A stretch of 64,000 nt of DNA, from positions 7,437,012-7,501,011 of the forward strand of contig NZ_CM001442.1 of the NCBI RefSeq assembly GCF_000244915.1. Reading direction: 5' to 3'. The translations under genes and the position numbers were made by a program. Of this stretch, positions 1 to 11,138 are shown in pieces; the first letter of the stretch is position 1; every line of letters begins with the position of its first letter. The notes beneath the pieces were generated by a model. The model saw only the letters and a list, made by a program, of their open reading frames with translations. It had not been told where the DNA came from and searched no databases. Source of the stretch: Bradyrhizobium sp. WSM471. GTDB lineage: Bacteria; Pseudomonadota; Alphaproteobacteria; Rhizobiales; Xanthobacteraceae.

Positions 1-648
1 CAGGAGCCAGTTGAAAGGCCAATGATCGTCCTTCTCGTATTCCGAGGCCATTCTGAATTGCAGAAAATCAGGTCCTCGCGGCTCACCGGGACCCAATGCC
101 TTGCATAATTCTGCGATCATGAGTTCGCCTCCGACGGCGTCCTCGTGGAAATAGAAGTCCCGGAATACCTGGAAAGAAAGTGGATATTTGAATTCGATCT
201 TGGAATGAAAATCGAGCGCCGGATCGAGCCATTTGACCTGGGCATCACCATCGGTCCCCGCCAGCGGCATTAGATCGGACGGTGGCGCGCGGTCGGGATA
301 TGCGTCACCCGCGGCAGTACCGTAGAGAACGCGGCAAGGCGGACGTCCTTCGCCCACGAACACGGAGCTGCAGAAGAAATACAGCGTGCCTCGGTTCGGC
401 AGCGGCGACCAACCGGAGCCCGGAACTTCGACCAGGTCGATCTGAGCGACGAAGGTGAGCGCGACGGTCTCCAAGGTTTCGTTTGCCCTGACTTCCGCCG
501 TCGGCCACTCCAATTCTGGGGGCAACCTGGGAAGTCCGCCGAAGAAACTTCGCGCCCTGTGCGTGAGCGGCACGGGCAGGTCACTGCGTTTCACCAGTAT
601 GGCAGGCAGCGCCGTCTCTTCGATCTCGTCGCGTTCAGATACCGCCAT
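1..648 (-). CDS. DUF1963 (YwqG-like) protein, C-terminus cut by window edge
   Basis: The frame is open from an ATG at 648 to the first base of the window (216 codons), so the C-terminus is missing. The segment at residues 34-48 (RSFFGGLPRLPPELEWP type) followed by a hydrophobic stretch ending in 'FVAQIDL' and then 'GTLYFFCSS' matches the opening of the DUF1963 family as I know it. The family has no firmly assigned biochemical role. A GGAG lies about 13 nt upstream of the ATG. The next gene to the right, a PepSY membrane protein, is on the same strand with a 137-nt gap, so a shared transcript is possible but not shown. Family assignment is by remembered motif pattern only. Confidence 0.75.
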   Translation of the reverse strand, partial: MAVSERDEIEETALPAILVKRSDLPVPLTHRARSFFGGLPRLPPELEWPTAEVRANETLETVALTFVAQIDLVEVPGSGWSPLPNRGTLYFFCSSVFVGEGRPPCRVLYGTAAGDAYPDRAPPSDLMPLAGTDGDAQVKWLDPALDFHSKIEFKYPLSFQVFRDFYFHEDAVGGELMIAELCKALGPGEPRGPDFLQFRMASEYEKDDHWPFNWLL

Positions 649-785
649 CAGAAAACCACCACTCCAGGATGCACCTCGCCAATCGAACCATTTTGCGAAA
701 GCTCCGACAAGTGCTTCTTGCCCGCGGCGGCAATGCGATCAGTTGCCACTGCTATTCGGCGATCGCCGAACGGCAGTCGACGCGA

Positions 786-1973
786 TCACTCGCCGGGAAC
801 AAGCTGCTCAAGCCGCGGCTGCGCAAGGCGCCGCAGCTTGCGGCGCGACAAATAGAGCAGGACGCCGGTGACCGCGAACAGCGGCATCAGCGCAGCCGCG
901 ACCAGGAACGCGAGCTTGCCGGGCCAACCCAGAATCGCACCGCGGTGGATGTCGAGCACATTCGCGATGATCTTCTCGCCGAACGTCTTGTCGGCGTAGC
1001 GTTCCGCAGAGACCAACTGACCGGTCACGGCGTCGATGCGGAATTCGTCGCGGGTAGTGTCGAGGGTGGAGTCTTTCCCCCATGAGCGGATCCGGATCAC
1101 CGTGCTCGGACCGGCGGGCAACGTCAGCAACGCCTTGGAGAAGCGGCTGCCCTCTTCATGCAGAAAGGCCGCCCACGCACGATCAAAGCCGATCGGCTGT
1201 GCCGTCTCGCTCGCGGCACGCGACGCCTTTGCAGGCATCTTCGGCTGCATCTTCGCCGCGGCGATCTGCGGGCGCGACAGCAACCAGACGACGCCATCCT
1301 TGTACCAGTCGAACGAGTACCAGAGCCCGGTGAACGTCATCACCAGATAGACCGGCAGGACCCAGGTGCCGATGACCGCGTGCAGCGAGCGATGCAGCCC
1401 GCGTCCACTCAGCCCGAAATTTGGTTTCAGCCACATCTTCACGCTGCCTGCACGCCGCGGCCAGCGCAGCACGAGGCCCGAAATCAGCATGACGATGAGG
1501 CCGAGCGCGGCCGCGCCCGTGATCTGACGCCCCCAGCCCTTGGCATCGCCGGGGATGAGCAGCCAGCGGTGCAGCTTGCGCACGGTCGCGAAAAACTCTT
1601 CGCCGTGCGGCGTGCCCAGCACGCGCGCGTCATAGGGATCGACATAGAGCGAGGACGGCCGCGCGCCTCGTTCGTCGCGGGCGAAGCGCACATGCACCGC
1701 GGCGGACGGATCACTTGCTAGCGTCACGGCGGAGACCCTGCCGACATCCTGCGCCGCCGTCAGGCGCGCAACCAGTTCGTCCGGCATCAGCGCCGGTGCC
1801 TGGCGCGGCGCGACCTGCATGATGCCGGCGTTGAGATGATCGACGATCTCATCCTCAAAACTCGTGATCGCACCGGTCAGTGCGATCACGGCGAGCAGCA
1901 GCGCGAGCACGAGGCCGGCGATGGAATGGACCTGAAGCAGAGCGGCCTTGATCGCGCGCCAGGGGTCACGCAT
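786..1973 (-). CDS. PepSY-associated transmembrane protein (iron-regulated PiuB type)
   Basis: About 395 residues. Four hydrophobic helices are visible: residues ~15-35, a second after a 'KLHRWLL' motif, a third with a histidine-rich entry ('GLHRSLHAVIGTW'), and a C-terminal helix before a basic tail. PepSY-like segments lie between the helices. This is the layout of the PepSY_TM family, inner-membrane proteins commonly next to TonB siderophore receptors and thought to reduce or handle ferric siderophores. It lies 63 nt downstream of such a receptor on the same strand, which supports an iron-uptake role. An in-frame GTG at 1979 is an alternative start; I prefer the ATG at 1973. Confidence 0.85.
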   Translation of the reverse strand: MRDPWRAIKAALLQVHSIAGLVLALLLAVIALTGAITSFEDEIVDHLNAGIMQVAPRQAPALMPDELVARLTAAQDVGRVSAVTLASDPSAAVHVRFARDERGARPSSLYVDPYDARVLGTPHGEEFFATVRKLHRWLLIPGDAKGWGRQITGAAALGLIVMLISGLVLRWPRRAGSVKMWLKPNFGLSGRGLHRSLHAVIGTWVLPVYLVMTFTGLWYSFDWYKDGVVWLLSRPQIAAAKMQPKMPAKASRAASETAQPIGFDRAWAAFLHEEGSRFSKALLTLPAGPSTVIRIRSWGKDSTLDTTRDEFRIDAVTGQLVSAERYADKTFGEKIIANVLDIHRGAILGWPGKLAFLVAAALMPLFAVTGVLLYLSRRKLRRLAQPRLEQLVPGE

Positions 1974-2036
1974 TGGCACGGGCCCTTCTGGTCCGCACGA
2001 CCTGCAGATCAGATTCCTCGCGCCACACCGTCATCG

Positions 2037-4364
2037 CTAGAACTTCACCGTCGCCGACAGGGATACCCTGCGCGCGTCGCCGATCGCGACGTTTAAAGCG
2101 TTTCCGGTGGTGGACGTATAGTAGACCTTGTCAAACAGGTTCTTGACGTTGAATTGATAGATCACCGGCAGATTGTCGATCTTGGTGTCGTAGGTCGCAA
2201 AGATGTCCGCGACGGTATAGGCCGGCAGGAAGAACGTGTTGAGGGAGTCGCCCGGCCGGTCGCCGACATAGTGCGCGCCGCCGCCGAGCCGCAGACGTCC
2301 GGGCAGTGCATCGCCGAAATCGTACACGAGATAGAGTGAAGCCGTGTTCATGGCGGCGTTCAGCAGCTTGGCGTTGCCGACAACGGGATCGTTGATCAGG
2401 CGTGCGTCGGTATAGCCGTAACTTCCAATCAGGCTCCATTGATCAGTCAGTTTGCCGGTCACGTCCAATTCGACGCCGCGTGACTTGGCCGCGCCGGAGG
2501 CGCGCGCCGCCGACTTGCCACCGCCGGTGTCATCCAGCACCAGGACATTCTTCTTCTGGATGTCGTACACGGCCAGGGTGCCCGACAGCCGCTTGTTGAC
2601 ATCGAACTTCAGACCGGTCTCCCATTGCGTTCCTTCTTCGGGCGCGATGGTGGAGTCGACGACAAAGCCGGTGGTGAACGCTGCGACGACCGATGTCGGC
2701 TTCAACGACTGGGTATAGCTCACGTAGTAGGAGAGCTGATCGTTCAGCTTGAAGATGACGCCGCCGAGCGGCAGCACCTTGTCACCCGCCAAATTGGTGT
2801 TTGTGATGAAGTTCGGCCGGCCTTTTCCCGCGAGCTGTTCGTATTCCATCCAGCGTACACCCCCGACCACCGACAGCCAGTTGGTCAGATGGAAGGTGTC
2901 CTGAGCGAAGAAGCCGCGGGTGCCGAGCTTGTCGGTCTGTTCGCTGTCCGTTGCCGAAACAGCCGTGCCCGGCGAGATCAGTCCGTAGACCGGGTTGTAG
3001 AAATTGAAGTTGGCGGTCGCCTGTCGGATCAGGTCGCGGCGATCGATGGTGCGATACAGCGCTTCGCCGCCGAACAGGATCTCGTTGCGGAAGCCGCCCA
3101 CCCAGACATCACCCTGGAGATAGGAGGTGCCGTAACTGGCGTTGCTTAGCGAGTTCTGGGTGCCATCGTTGCTGCGTTTCTCGACGCCGGTTTTAGCGTC
3201 GACGCTGGTGATGCGGAGCTGGTTGGCACTATAGGTCTCGGTGTTGTAGCTGTAGGCCGCCGTGACCTTCCAATTGTCGTCGAGCTTCTGCTCGACCGAG
3301 GCCTGCACCAGGTCCGAGGTGCCCCACATGTTGTTGAAGGGCTCGTCGAGCCGGCGCGTCTTCGGGATCGCCAGCGGAGCACCCTTGACGAAGGCCGTGC
3401 CGCGGTCGAACGGAGTGATGAACTCGCGGTGCTCATAGGTGAGCTGGACCGTCGTGGTGTCGCCGTACCAGGCCAGCGACGGGTTCACCAGCATTTCCCT
3501 GTGGCGGCCGAAATTGCGCCAATAGTCCTCGCTGACACCATAACCGACGAAGCGATAGGCAAGGCCCTGGTCGCCGATCGGGCCGGTGATGTCGAGCGTG
3601 CCGTCGGCGCCATTGCGATTGTTCGCGAATGTCGAACCAAGCAGCGTGACCGAGCCGTGCTGGTAGAGCTCCGGACGCTTGCTGATGGTGTTGACGATGC
3701 CGCCGGGATCCATGATGCCGTAGAGCAGCGAAGCCGGTCCCTTCAGCACCTCGACGCTCTCGACTGCGGCGTTCAGGCTGCGGCCCTGCACCAGCGGCAT
3801 GCCGTTGCGCATGATCGAGCCGTCGCGGTTGTCGCCGAAGCCGCGGCGGATGACGGCGTCCTGAGTGCCGGCGAGTGTGTTGGTCTGGGTGATGCCGCTG
3901 ATGTTGACCAGTGCATCGTCGATATTACGCGGAAGCTGGTCCTTCAATACCTGTGCGGGCACGACGTTGACAGACTGCGAGGTGTCGAGCGGCGAGGCGC
4001 CGCGGCGCAACGTGGTCGCGCTCGGCATCGCGCGGTAGCCGAGCTTTGCGGCTTGTTGCGCAGCGGCGTCGGCCGCGGCGCGTTCCGACAAGGTCGGAGC
4101 TGCGGGCGCGGTAGCATTGCGGCTGCGCTGACGCGCGGCCGCTTGCGTCCGACGTTGAGACGTTTCCGATGCGCGCGCCGCTTTTGGCCGCGGTGCCGGC
4201 GCCTCCACCGTCACCGGCGGCAGTGCGGATTCGGCGTGCGCTGTCGCGGAGCTGGAGAGACATTCGGCGAGCAGCACGGCCGCTCCGATGAGAAGACCCG
4301 GGCGGCTGTCGCCGGCAGGCGTTCGACGACCGCTGACGCGCTGGCCGTCCAGATAGACACGCAC
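2037..4364 (-). CDS. TonB-dependent siderophore receptor
   Basis: 775 residues, typical for an outer-membrane ferric-siderophore receptor. The N-terminus has a hydrophobic export segment (about residues 24-45) ending near 'AHAES', then a Pro/Ala/Arg-rich linker. The plug domain is recognisable from 'LPRNIDDALVNISGI', the 'RRGFGDN' segment and 'VEVLKGPASLLYG..DPGGIVN'. The rest is a beta-barrel with alternating aromatic residues, and the last residue is Phe, as usual for outer-membrane barrels. The start is GTG with GGAAG 9-13 nt upstream; the real start could be slightly internal. It precedes the PepSY gene on the same strand. An Irr-box-like sequence lies about 93 bp upstream, suggesting iron/haem control. 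The ligand cannot be read from sequence. Confidence 0.92.
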   Translation of the reverse strand: MRVYLDGQRVSGRRTPAGDSRPGLLIGAAVLLAECLSSSATAHAESALPPVTVEAPAPRPKAARASETSQRRTQAAARQRSRNATAPAAPTLSERAAADAAAQQAAKLGYRAMPSATTLRRGASPLDTSQSVNVVPAQVLKDQLPRNIDDALVNISGITQTNTLAGTQDAVIRRGFGDNRDGSIMRNGMPLVQGRSLNAAVESVEVLKGPASLLYGIMDPGGIVNTISKRPELYQHGSVTLLGSTFANNRNGADGTLDITGPIGDQGLAYRFVGYGVSEDYWRNFGRHREMLVNPSLAWYGDTTTVQLTYEHREFITPFDRGTAFVKGAPLAIPKTRRLDEPFNNMWGTSDLVQASVEQKLDDNWKVTAAYSYNTETYSANQLRITSVDAKTGVEKRSNDGTQNSLSNASYGTSYLQGDVWVGGFRNEILFGGEALYRTIDRRDLIRQATANFNFYNPVYGLISPGTAVSATDSEQTDKLGTRGFFAQDTFHLTNWLSVVGGVRWMEYEQLAGKGRPNFITNTNLAGDKVLPLGGVIFKLNDQLSYYVSYTQSLKPTSVVAAFTTGFVVDSTIAPEEGTQWETGLKFDVNKRLSGTLAVYDIQKKNVLVLDDTGGGKSAARASGAAKSRGVELDVTGKLTDQWSLIGSYGYTDARLINDPVVGNAKLLNAAMNTASLYLVYDFGDALPGRLRLGGGAHYVGDRPGDSLNTFFLPAYTVADIFATYDTKIDNLPVIYQFNVKNLFDKVYYTSTTGNALNVAIGDARRVSLSATVKF

Positions 4365-4456
4365 TTTCGATTCACTTCCAAGTCAGACGCAGAAGCTGGC
4401 GCGTCTAACAGCCGCTGTACGTGAAGAGAACCGCAAGCGGACTTGAATCGCTCTAG

Positions 4457-4473
4457 TGTTGAATGGTTCTAGA
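4457..4473 (-). promoter_or_regulatory. candidate Irr box (iron control element)
   Basis: On the minus strand this reads TCTAGAACCATTCAACA. It fits the rhizobial ICE/Irr-box pattern TTTAGAA-N3-TTCTAAA with about 11 of 14 arm bases. It lies 93 bp upstream of the receptor start and points towards it. The match is imperfect, so this is a candidate only. Confidence 0.4.
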
Positions 4474-4569
4474 TTCCGATCGCGCTATTCGGCAATCCTC
4501 GATTGATTGCGCAGCGAGTGCGACACGCAGCGCGCGAATTCGCGGCTACCTGTCGCGGTTTGCGCGATC

Positions 4570-5454
4570 TCACGCGATGGCCGGAGCCGTCAGCTCGTCG
4601 AGCTTGCGCTTGAGCGCGGTGCCGTCGGACAAGGCTCGGAGCGGCGGCCGCACGCGCAGCCAGCTCGCATCGCCCGTCTGTGCCGCAAGGATGGCTTTCA
4701 GCGTCGTGAGGAAGGATGGTGATTTCACCACGATGTCCACGGCAGCCTGCATGCGTGCTTCGACATCCTTGCCGTCGATCATGGCCTTGACCAGCTCCGG
4801 CGCGATGTTGGCCATGCCACAGATGGTGCCAGCACCGCCGGCGGCGATCGCGCGGGTGATGTCAACCTCGTTGCCGACGGTGATGGCGAGCTCGGGAGCG
4901 GCGGCGCGGAACGCCTGGAACTGCTTGAAGTCGCCGCTGGAGTCTTTCAGGCCTGCAACGACCTTGCCGTAGCGCTTGCGCAAATTCGCGGCGACGCCGG
5001 TCGGGATCGCAACACCCGATATCTGCGGGATATGATAGAGGTAGGCACGCAGGCGATCGTCGGCGACGCCGTCGAGGATCGCCGCAAACGCGTCCTCGAT
5101 GCCTTCGGGGCTGACGCTGCGGTCGAAGTAAGGCGGCAGATACAGCACGTGGCGGAGGCCGAGGCCGAGCACGGCGCGCGTCAATGCGATGCTGTCGCTG
5201 ATCGCGGGAAAGCCGCCGCCGATTCCAATGCGGTCCGGCGCGACGCCGGCCTTGAGCACGGCCTCGATGGTCGCGACCCGTTCGGTGACATTGAAGGAGG
5301 TGCCCTCGCCGGTGGTGCCGAACAGCACGACACCGTCGACGCCCTTGCCGAAGAGTTGCTTGGCGTGGGCCGCGAGCTTGGCGGAATCCACGCTGCCGTC
5401 CGTCGCCAGCGGCGTCGCCGAAGCCACCCAGAACCCGCGAATTGCCTCCGTCAT
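4570..5454 (-). CDS. dihydrodipicolinate synthase family aldolase (DapA-like)
   Basis: 294 residues from the ATG at 5454. TIM-barrel aldolase signatures are present: GTTGEG at residues 46-51, Tyr140 in 'YHIPQ' and the Schiff-base lysine K170 in 'GLKDSSG'. The family condenses or cleaves pyruvate-type substrates (DHDPS, N-acetylneuraminate lyase, keto-deoxy-sugar aldolases). The His after Tyr140, where DapA has Asn, and the location beside a 2-hydroxyacid dehydrogenase and a GntR regulator argue for a catabolic aldolase rather than lysine biosynthesis. The frame continues upstream, but the ATG at 5454 has GGATGG just before it and begins the conserved domain. It is divergent from the FAD oxidase gene, with a shared control region. 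Confidence 0.88.
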   Translation of the reverse strand: MTEAIRGFWVASATPLATDGSVDSAKLAAHAKQLFGKGVDGVVLFGTTGEGTSFNVTERVATIEAVLKAGVAPDRIGIGGGFPAISDSIALTRAVLGLGLRHVLYLPPYFDRSVSPEGIEDAFAAILDGVADDRLRAYLYHIPQISGVAIPTGVAANLRKRYGKVVAGLKDSSGDFKQFQAFRAAAPELAITVGNEVDITRAIAAGGAGTICGMANIAPELVKAMIDGKDVEARMQAAVDIVVKSPSFLTTLKAILAAQTGDASWLRVRPPLRALSDGTALKRKLDELTAPAIA

Positions 5455-5548
5455 CACACCATCCGTTGCTGTGGCTTCGGACCAGACCTCTGATCTCGGA
5501 CGATCGAACCAGGGCCTGGCAAGCCTTGTTTTTGCTTTACTTTCCGCC

Positions 5549-5565
5549 TTGTACCTTACATACAA
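5549..5565. promoter_or_regulatory. candidate GntR/FadR-type operator
   Basis: TTGTACCTTACATACAA has perfect 5-bp inverted arms (TTGTA/TACAA) with a 7-bp spacer, inside the 179-bp region between the divergent aldolase and oxidase genes. GntR-family FadR/VanR regulators often bind such TTGTA...TACAA arms, and a GntR gene lies two genes away at 7055. Confidence 0.45.
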
Positions 5566-5633
5566 CAAAGGCGCAAATCCTTTCCATCATCATGGCGCAC
5601 ATGACACGCAGCCAGATTCCGAGGAGGTCTCGC

Positions 5634-7046
5634 ATGGACATGGTGACCCCCGTCGAGCGGGCCACCCAGTTGCTTGGCGCCTTGCGCGACAGGCTCGGCG
5701 CGGCTGCCGTGCTTGTCGGCACCGAGGTGCCCGCACGCAATTGCAACGACTGGAGCGCGAGCCTGCCGCAGACGCCGCTCGCGGTGATCCGCCCGGTCGA
5801 CGCGCAAGGCGTTGCGGATGCGATCGCGACTTGCCGGCAGGCACATCTGCCGTTCGTGCCGCAGGGCGGATTGACCGGGCTGTGCCGCGGCGCATCGCCT
5901 GAAGCAGGCTGGGTCGCGATTTCACTGGAGCGCATGAGCGGCATCGAGGAGATCGATCACGCCTCGATGACGATGACGGTGAAAGCAGGCACGCCGCTTC
6001 AGACGATCCAGCAGGCCGCCGACGAAGCCGGCTTCTTCTTTCCGCTCGATCTCGGCTCGCGCGGCTCCTGCGCGATCGGCGGCAATCTCTCGACCAATGC
6101 CGGCGGCAACCGCGTGATCCGCTACGGCATGACGCGCGAGCTGGTGCTCGGGCTCGAAGTCGTGCTGCCCGACGGCACCATCATCACCAGCCTCAACAAG
6201 CTGATGAAGAACAATGCCGGCTATGATCTGAAGCATCTGTTCATCGGCGCGGAAGGCACGCTCGGCATCATCACCCGCGTGGTGCTGCGGCTGTTTCCAA
6301 AGCCGCGCTCGACCATGGCCGCGCTCTGCGCGCTCCAGGACTATGCCGCGGTGATCGCGCTGCTCGGCGCCGCGCGAAGCGGGCTCGGCCCATTGCTGTC
6401 GGCATTCGAGGTGATGTGGCCGGATTACTGGGACGTGATCACGACTCGCGCCGGCGTCAAGCCGCCGGTCGCCGCAGGCCACGGCCTCTACGTGCTGGTC
6501 GAAGCGCAGGGCACCGACGAGAGCCTCGACGCGCCGCGCTTCCAAAGCTGGCTCGAAGAGCTGATGGAGCGCGGGCTGCTCGCCGACGCCGCGGTGGCGC
6601 AATCGCTGGCGCAGACGCAAAGCTTCTGGCGCGTGCGCGACATCTGCGCCGAGTTCGGCCAGGTGCTCGGGCCGCACATCTCCTACGACATCGGCCTCGC
6701 CGTGGCGCGGATGGACGAGTTCGTCACACGCTGCAAGGCGGCGCTGGCGGATGGCATCGAGGGCTGCGAGAGCGTCTATTACGGCCATATCGGCGACGGC
6801 AATCTGCATCTCGTCTCCTGGGTGACCGGCCTTGCCGTCGAGCAGCAGCCGAAGGAAGAGATGGACGCGATCATCTACGGCCTCGTGCGCGGGATGGGCG
6901 GCAGCGTCTCCGCCGAGCACGGCATCGGCACGCTGAAGAAGAAGTGGCTGGGTCATGCCCGCAGCGAGGCCGAGATCGCGCTGATGCGGACGCTGAAGGC
7001 CGCGCTCGATCCCGATCATCTGCTCAATCCCGGCAAGGTGATCTGA
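5634..7046 (+). CDS. FAD-linked 2-hydroxyacid dehydrogenase (GlcD/D-lactate dehydrogenase type)
   Basis: 470 residues. The N-terminal FAD_binding_4 domain shows 'PFVPQGGLTGLCRG' and 'GSCAIGGNLSTNAGGNRVIRYG', followed by 'NNAGYDLKHLFIGAEGTLGIIT'. The C-terminal FAD-oxidase domain contains 'VYYGHIGDGNLHL' and 'SVSAEHGIGTLKK', typical of D-lactate, glycolate or D-2-hydroxyglutarate dehydrogenases. It should oxidise a D-2-hydroxyacid to the 2-oxoacid with FAD. The ATG at 5634 is chosen because GAGGAGG lies 7-13 nt upstream; longer in-frame starts would run over the divergent promoter. The GntR regulator follows after 8 nt, probably in the same operon. The divergent aldolase suggests a small pathway for a 2-keto/2-hydroxy acid; the substrate is unknown. 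Confidence 0.9.
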   Translation: MDMVTPVERATQLLGALRDRLGAAAVLVGTEVPARNCNDWSASLPQTPLAVIRPVDAQGVADAIATCRQAHLPFVPQGGLTGLCRGASPEAGWVAISLERMSGIEEIDHASMTMTVKAGTPLQTIQQAADEAGFFFPLDLGSRGSCAIGGNLSTNAGGNRVIRYGMTRELVLGLEVVLPDGTIITSLNKLMKNNAGYDLKHLFIGAEGTLGIITRVVLRLFPKPRSTMAALCALQDYAAVIALLGAARSGLGPLLSAFEVMWPDYWDVITTRAGVKPPVAAGHGLYVLVEAQGTDESLDAPRFQSWLEELMERGLLADAAVAQSLAQTQSFWRVRDICAEFGQVLGPHISYDIGLAVARMDEFVTRCKAALADGIEGCESVYYGHIGDGNLHLVSWVTGLAVEQQPKEEMDAIIYGLVRGMGGSVSAEHGIGTLKKKWLGHARSEAEIALMRTLKAALDPDHLLNPGKVI

Positions 7047-7054
7047 GAGAGCCG

Positions 7055-7720
7055 ATGCGATCGCTCAAGCTCGATGCACCGAAATCTCTGTCGCAGCGGG
7101 TGATGCAGCGGCTGCGCCAGGCCATCATCGACGGCGAGTTCGCGCTTGGCGCCGCCATCTCCGAGGAGATGGTGGCAAACTCCTTCGGCGTCAGCCGCAC
7201 CCCGGTGCGCGAGGCGATGGGCCAGCTGCAGGCGCAGGGCCTCGTCGTGATCCGGCCGCAGGTCGGCAGTTTTGTCTTTACGCCTAGCGCGGAAGATATC
7301 ACCGCGCTCTGCATGTTCAGGATCGCGCTGGAGCCCAGGGCCGCCGAGCTCACCTTTCACCACGATCGCGAAGGTGCGATCACGACGATGAGCGAGGCGA
7401 TCGCGGCGATGGAGCCGGCGATCGCAGCCAGGGACAATATCGCCTACGGGCACGCCGATGCCGCCTTTCACGAGGCGCTGTTCGCCCATTGCGGCAACCG
7501 CTATCTCGCCGAATCCTATCAACTCGCATCCAGCCGCGTCGCTGCACTCCGCACCAATTTGACTTCGCCGATCGACGTGCGCACGCGCACGTCCTTCGAC
7601 GAGCATCGCAAGCTGCTCGATCTGTTCGCCCGCGGCGAGTTCGCCGCATTCGCGACGCTGATGACCACGCATGTCACCAATTCGGGCGTGGTCTACGCCA
7701 AAGCGCTGAAGGTCGATTGA
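7055..7720 (+). CDS. GntR family regulator (FadR/FCD subgroup)
   Basis: 221 residues. An N-terminal winged helix contains 'LRQAIIDGEFALGAAISEEMVANSFGVSRTPVREAMGQLQAQGLV', the standard GntR HTH. It is followed by an all-helical FCD ligand-binding domain with acidic/histidine positions ('HADAAFHEALF', 'DEHRKLLDLF'). It starts 8 nt after the oxidase stop and is likely co-transcribed. It probably represses the divergent aldolase and oxidase genes through the TTGTA...TACAA site at 5549. The FCD domain usually binds a small organic acid, consistent with the neighbours. Confidence 0.88.
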   Translation: MRSLKLDAPKSLSQRVMQRLRQAIIDGEFALGAAISEEMVANSFGVSRTPVREAMGQLQAQGLVVIRPQVGSFVFTPSAEDITALCMFRIALEPRAAELTFHHDREGAITTMSEAIAAMEPAIAARDNIAYGHADAAFHEALFAHCGNRYLAESYQLASSRVAALRTNLTSPIDVRTRTSFDEHRKLLDLFARGEFAAFATLMTTHVTNSGVVYAKALKVD

Positions 7721-7726
7721 GCGCTG

Positions 7727-7891
7727 CTACCGCGCGCCTTTCGTGCCGGGCCTGTCCAGAAAATCCAGCGCGGTGTTGATCTGTTCGAGCTGGTATTCGA
7801 TTTTGTCGCGGTCCTCGACCGTGGGCGCCTTCTCGAGCTGCTCAACGAGCTTCTGCTTTCGGAGCAGCAAGTTCTCTATGACTGTACTCAC
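7727..7891 (-). CDS. small conserved-looking hypothetical protein, GTG start
   Basis: 54 residues, highly charged and helical (ENLLLRKQKLVEQLEKAP...KIEYQLEQINTALDFLD), probably a short coiled coil. The longer frame upstream to 8092 is Pro/Arg-rich and does not look coding. A GTG at 7891 has GGGGGAG immediately upstream and begins the plausible part. It is convergent with the GntR gene, with a 6-nt gap. I do not recognise a function. Confidence 0.6.
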   Translation of the reverse strand: MSTVIENLLLRKQKLVEQLEKAPTVEDRDKIEYQLEQINTALDFLDRPGTKGAR

Positions 7892-8157
7892 GGCTCCCCC
7901 ATCCGCCAGTGGCGAACATCGGGGCGATACTAGACCCCGGGCGCGAGCGCGCGCCAGCCGGGCCGGCGCAAACCCTGCATCAGAATGTTCGCGAGGGCAG
8001 TTGGTTCCTGCGCGTGATCCGGGAAGGTGCACACAGCTGATGGCGGCGCCCGCGAACGGTTGAAGCGGTCGCACGCCCGGGCTGCCGGCCACGGAACCGG
8101 ATCTTTCACGTGCCCGTCGGTTGTATTCGCGGTCCCGGAGTCCTATGCGTAGGCGCC

Positions 8158-10179
<2,022 letters not shown>

Positions 10180-10748
10180 CGGGCGAGCCGGACCAGGTCC
10201 GGTTCAACCTCGCACTGTCGTGCCCTCAAAACAAAAACCTCGAAAACAACCCCATGCACAGTAGCCGGCATCAGCGAGATCAATGACTTAGGCGCTTTGC
10301 GAATCCGCTGAATCCGGCGGGCGAGACAACGGAAAAACGAAAATTAGCTTTTGGCGAAATATTGACTCGTCGGGCAAAACAGGCGCAGGATGCCATTGTC
10401 GCGGCACGCGTGGCAGGGCGAGCCCCGACCGCTACTCCGTATCGATATCCTCGAGCGCCACACCGCGTCCCGCGGCGCCTCGAAGCAACCGTCCCCCGAC
10501 TTGCAATCTATCAACACAGCAGGCAACGGTGCGCGCCTGATGCGCTGGGGAGCGTAGTCGTAATCCCCATCGCGGGGTAGGCGGTGTCCGCTTTGTCCGC
10601 GAAACCGGACATGGCCAGTCCGGCTTTGTGAGTCAGCTACGGGCCAATAGGCGAAGTGCTGGGCTGCGGTCGGGTGCGTTAAACTGATCCACTCAATTCG
10701 AGTATTCTCAATAGAGCCTTCTACAAAGCTTCATGAGAAAAACTGGGA
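10180..10748. other. 569-bp intergenic region, no gene seen
   Basis: No convincing coding frame on either strand. A 15-bp palindrome (CCGGACC-A-GGTCCGG, 10188-10202) follows the YgiQ stop but lacks a T-run, so it is not called a terminator. The rest contains fragments resembling the degenerate intergenic repeats seen elsewhere in the window. Confidence 0.4.
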
Positions 10749-11027
10749 ATGTCCTGGATCATTGCGCTCGCTTCTTTCGGCTTTTATTGGTGGCTTACTA
10801 GGCTGGCGAGTGAACGGGCGGCAGAACTCGCAGCAGCTGGAATTGGGCGCTCTCCGTTGTATTGGGTGTCGAACGCGCTAGTTGCCGTCTTGTTGGCCCT
10901 GGTTCTGTACATTGCCCACATTCACAATCAATCGCCCGTTCCGGCTTTCCTATGGATTGCGGCCATTGCGATAATCGTGGCCTTGCTTTTCCTGCGCCGC
11001 ACGTTGAAATGGCGCTATCCCGTATAG
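10749..11027 (+). CDS. small membrane protein, unknown function
   Basis: 92 residues with about three hydrophobic segments: residues 3-17, 39-58 and 66-82. The short hydrophilic link between the first two is Arg/Glu/Ala-rich and the C-terminus is basic (RRTLKWRYPV). No known domain is recognised. The regular membrane topology argues for a real gene. The start ATG has only a weak purine tract before it. Confidence 0.5.
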   Translation: MSWIIALASFGFYWWLTRLASERAAELAAAGIGRSPLYWVSNALVAVLLALVLYIAHIHNQSPVPAFLWIAAIAIIVALLFLRRTLKWRYPV

Positions 11028-11090
11028 GAAGCTTTTTTTGCGGACGCGTCGGACTCCTCTGACGCAACAATGTCTGCAAGGGGTCACAAT

Positions 11091-11134
11091 CGGTTCTCCG
11101 CCGGCTGCTCGAGGCAGGTCAGCTGGGCCAAGAG
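11091..11134 (+). repeat. dispersed 44-bp repeat, copy A
   Basis: Shares the core GGCAGGTCAGCT and an upstream CCGGCTGC with copies at 11702-11745 and 12861-12904, all 44 bp and in the same orientation. A partial copy lies near 31111. All are intergenic. Confidence 0.7.
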
Positions 11135-11138
11135 GAGA

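Noticed and set aside
10188..10202. Palindrome after the YgiQ gene as a terminator
   Set aside because: The palindrome leaves almost no loop and there is no T-run.
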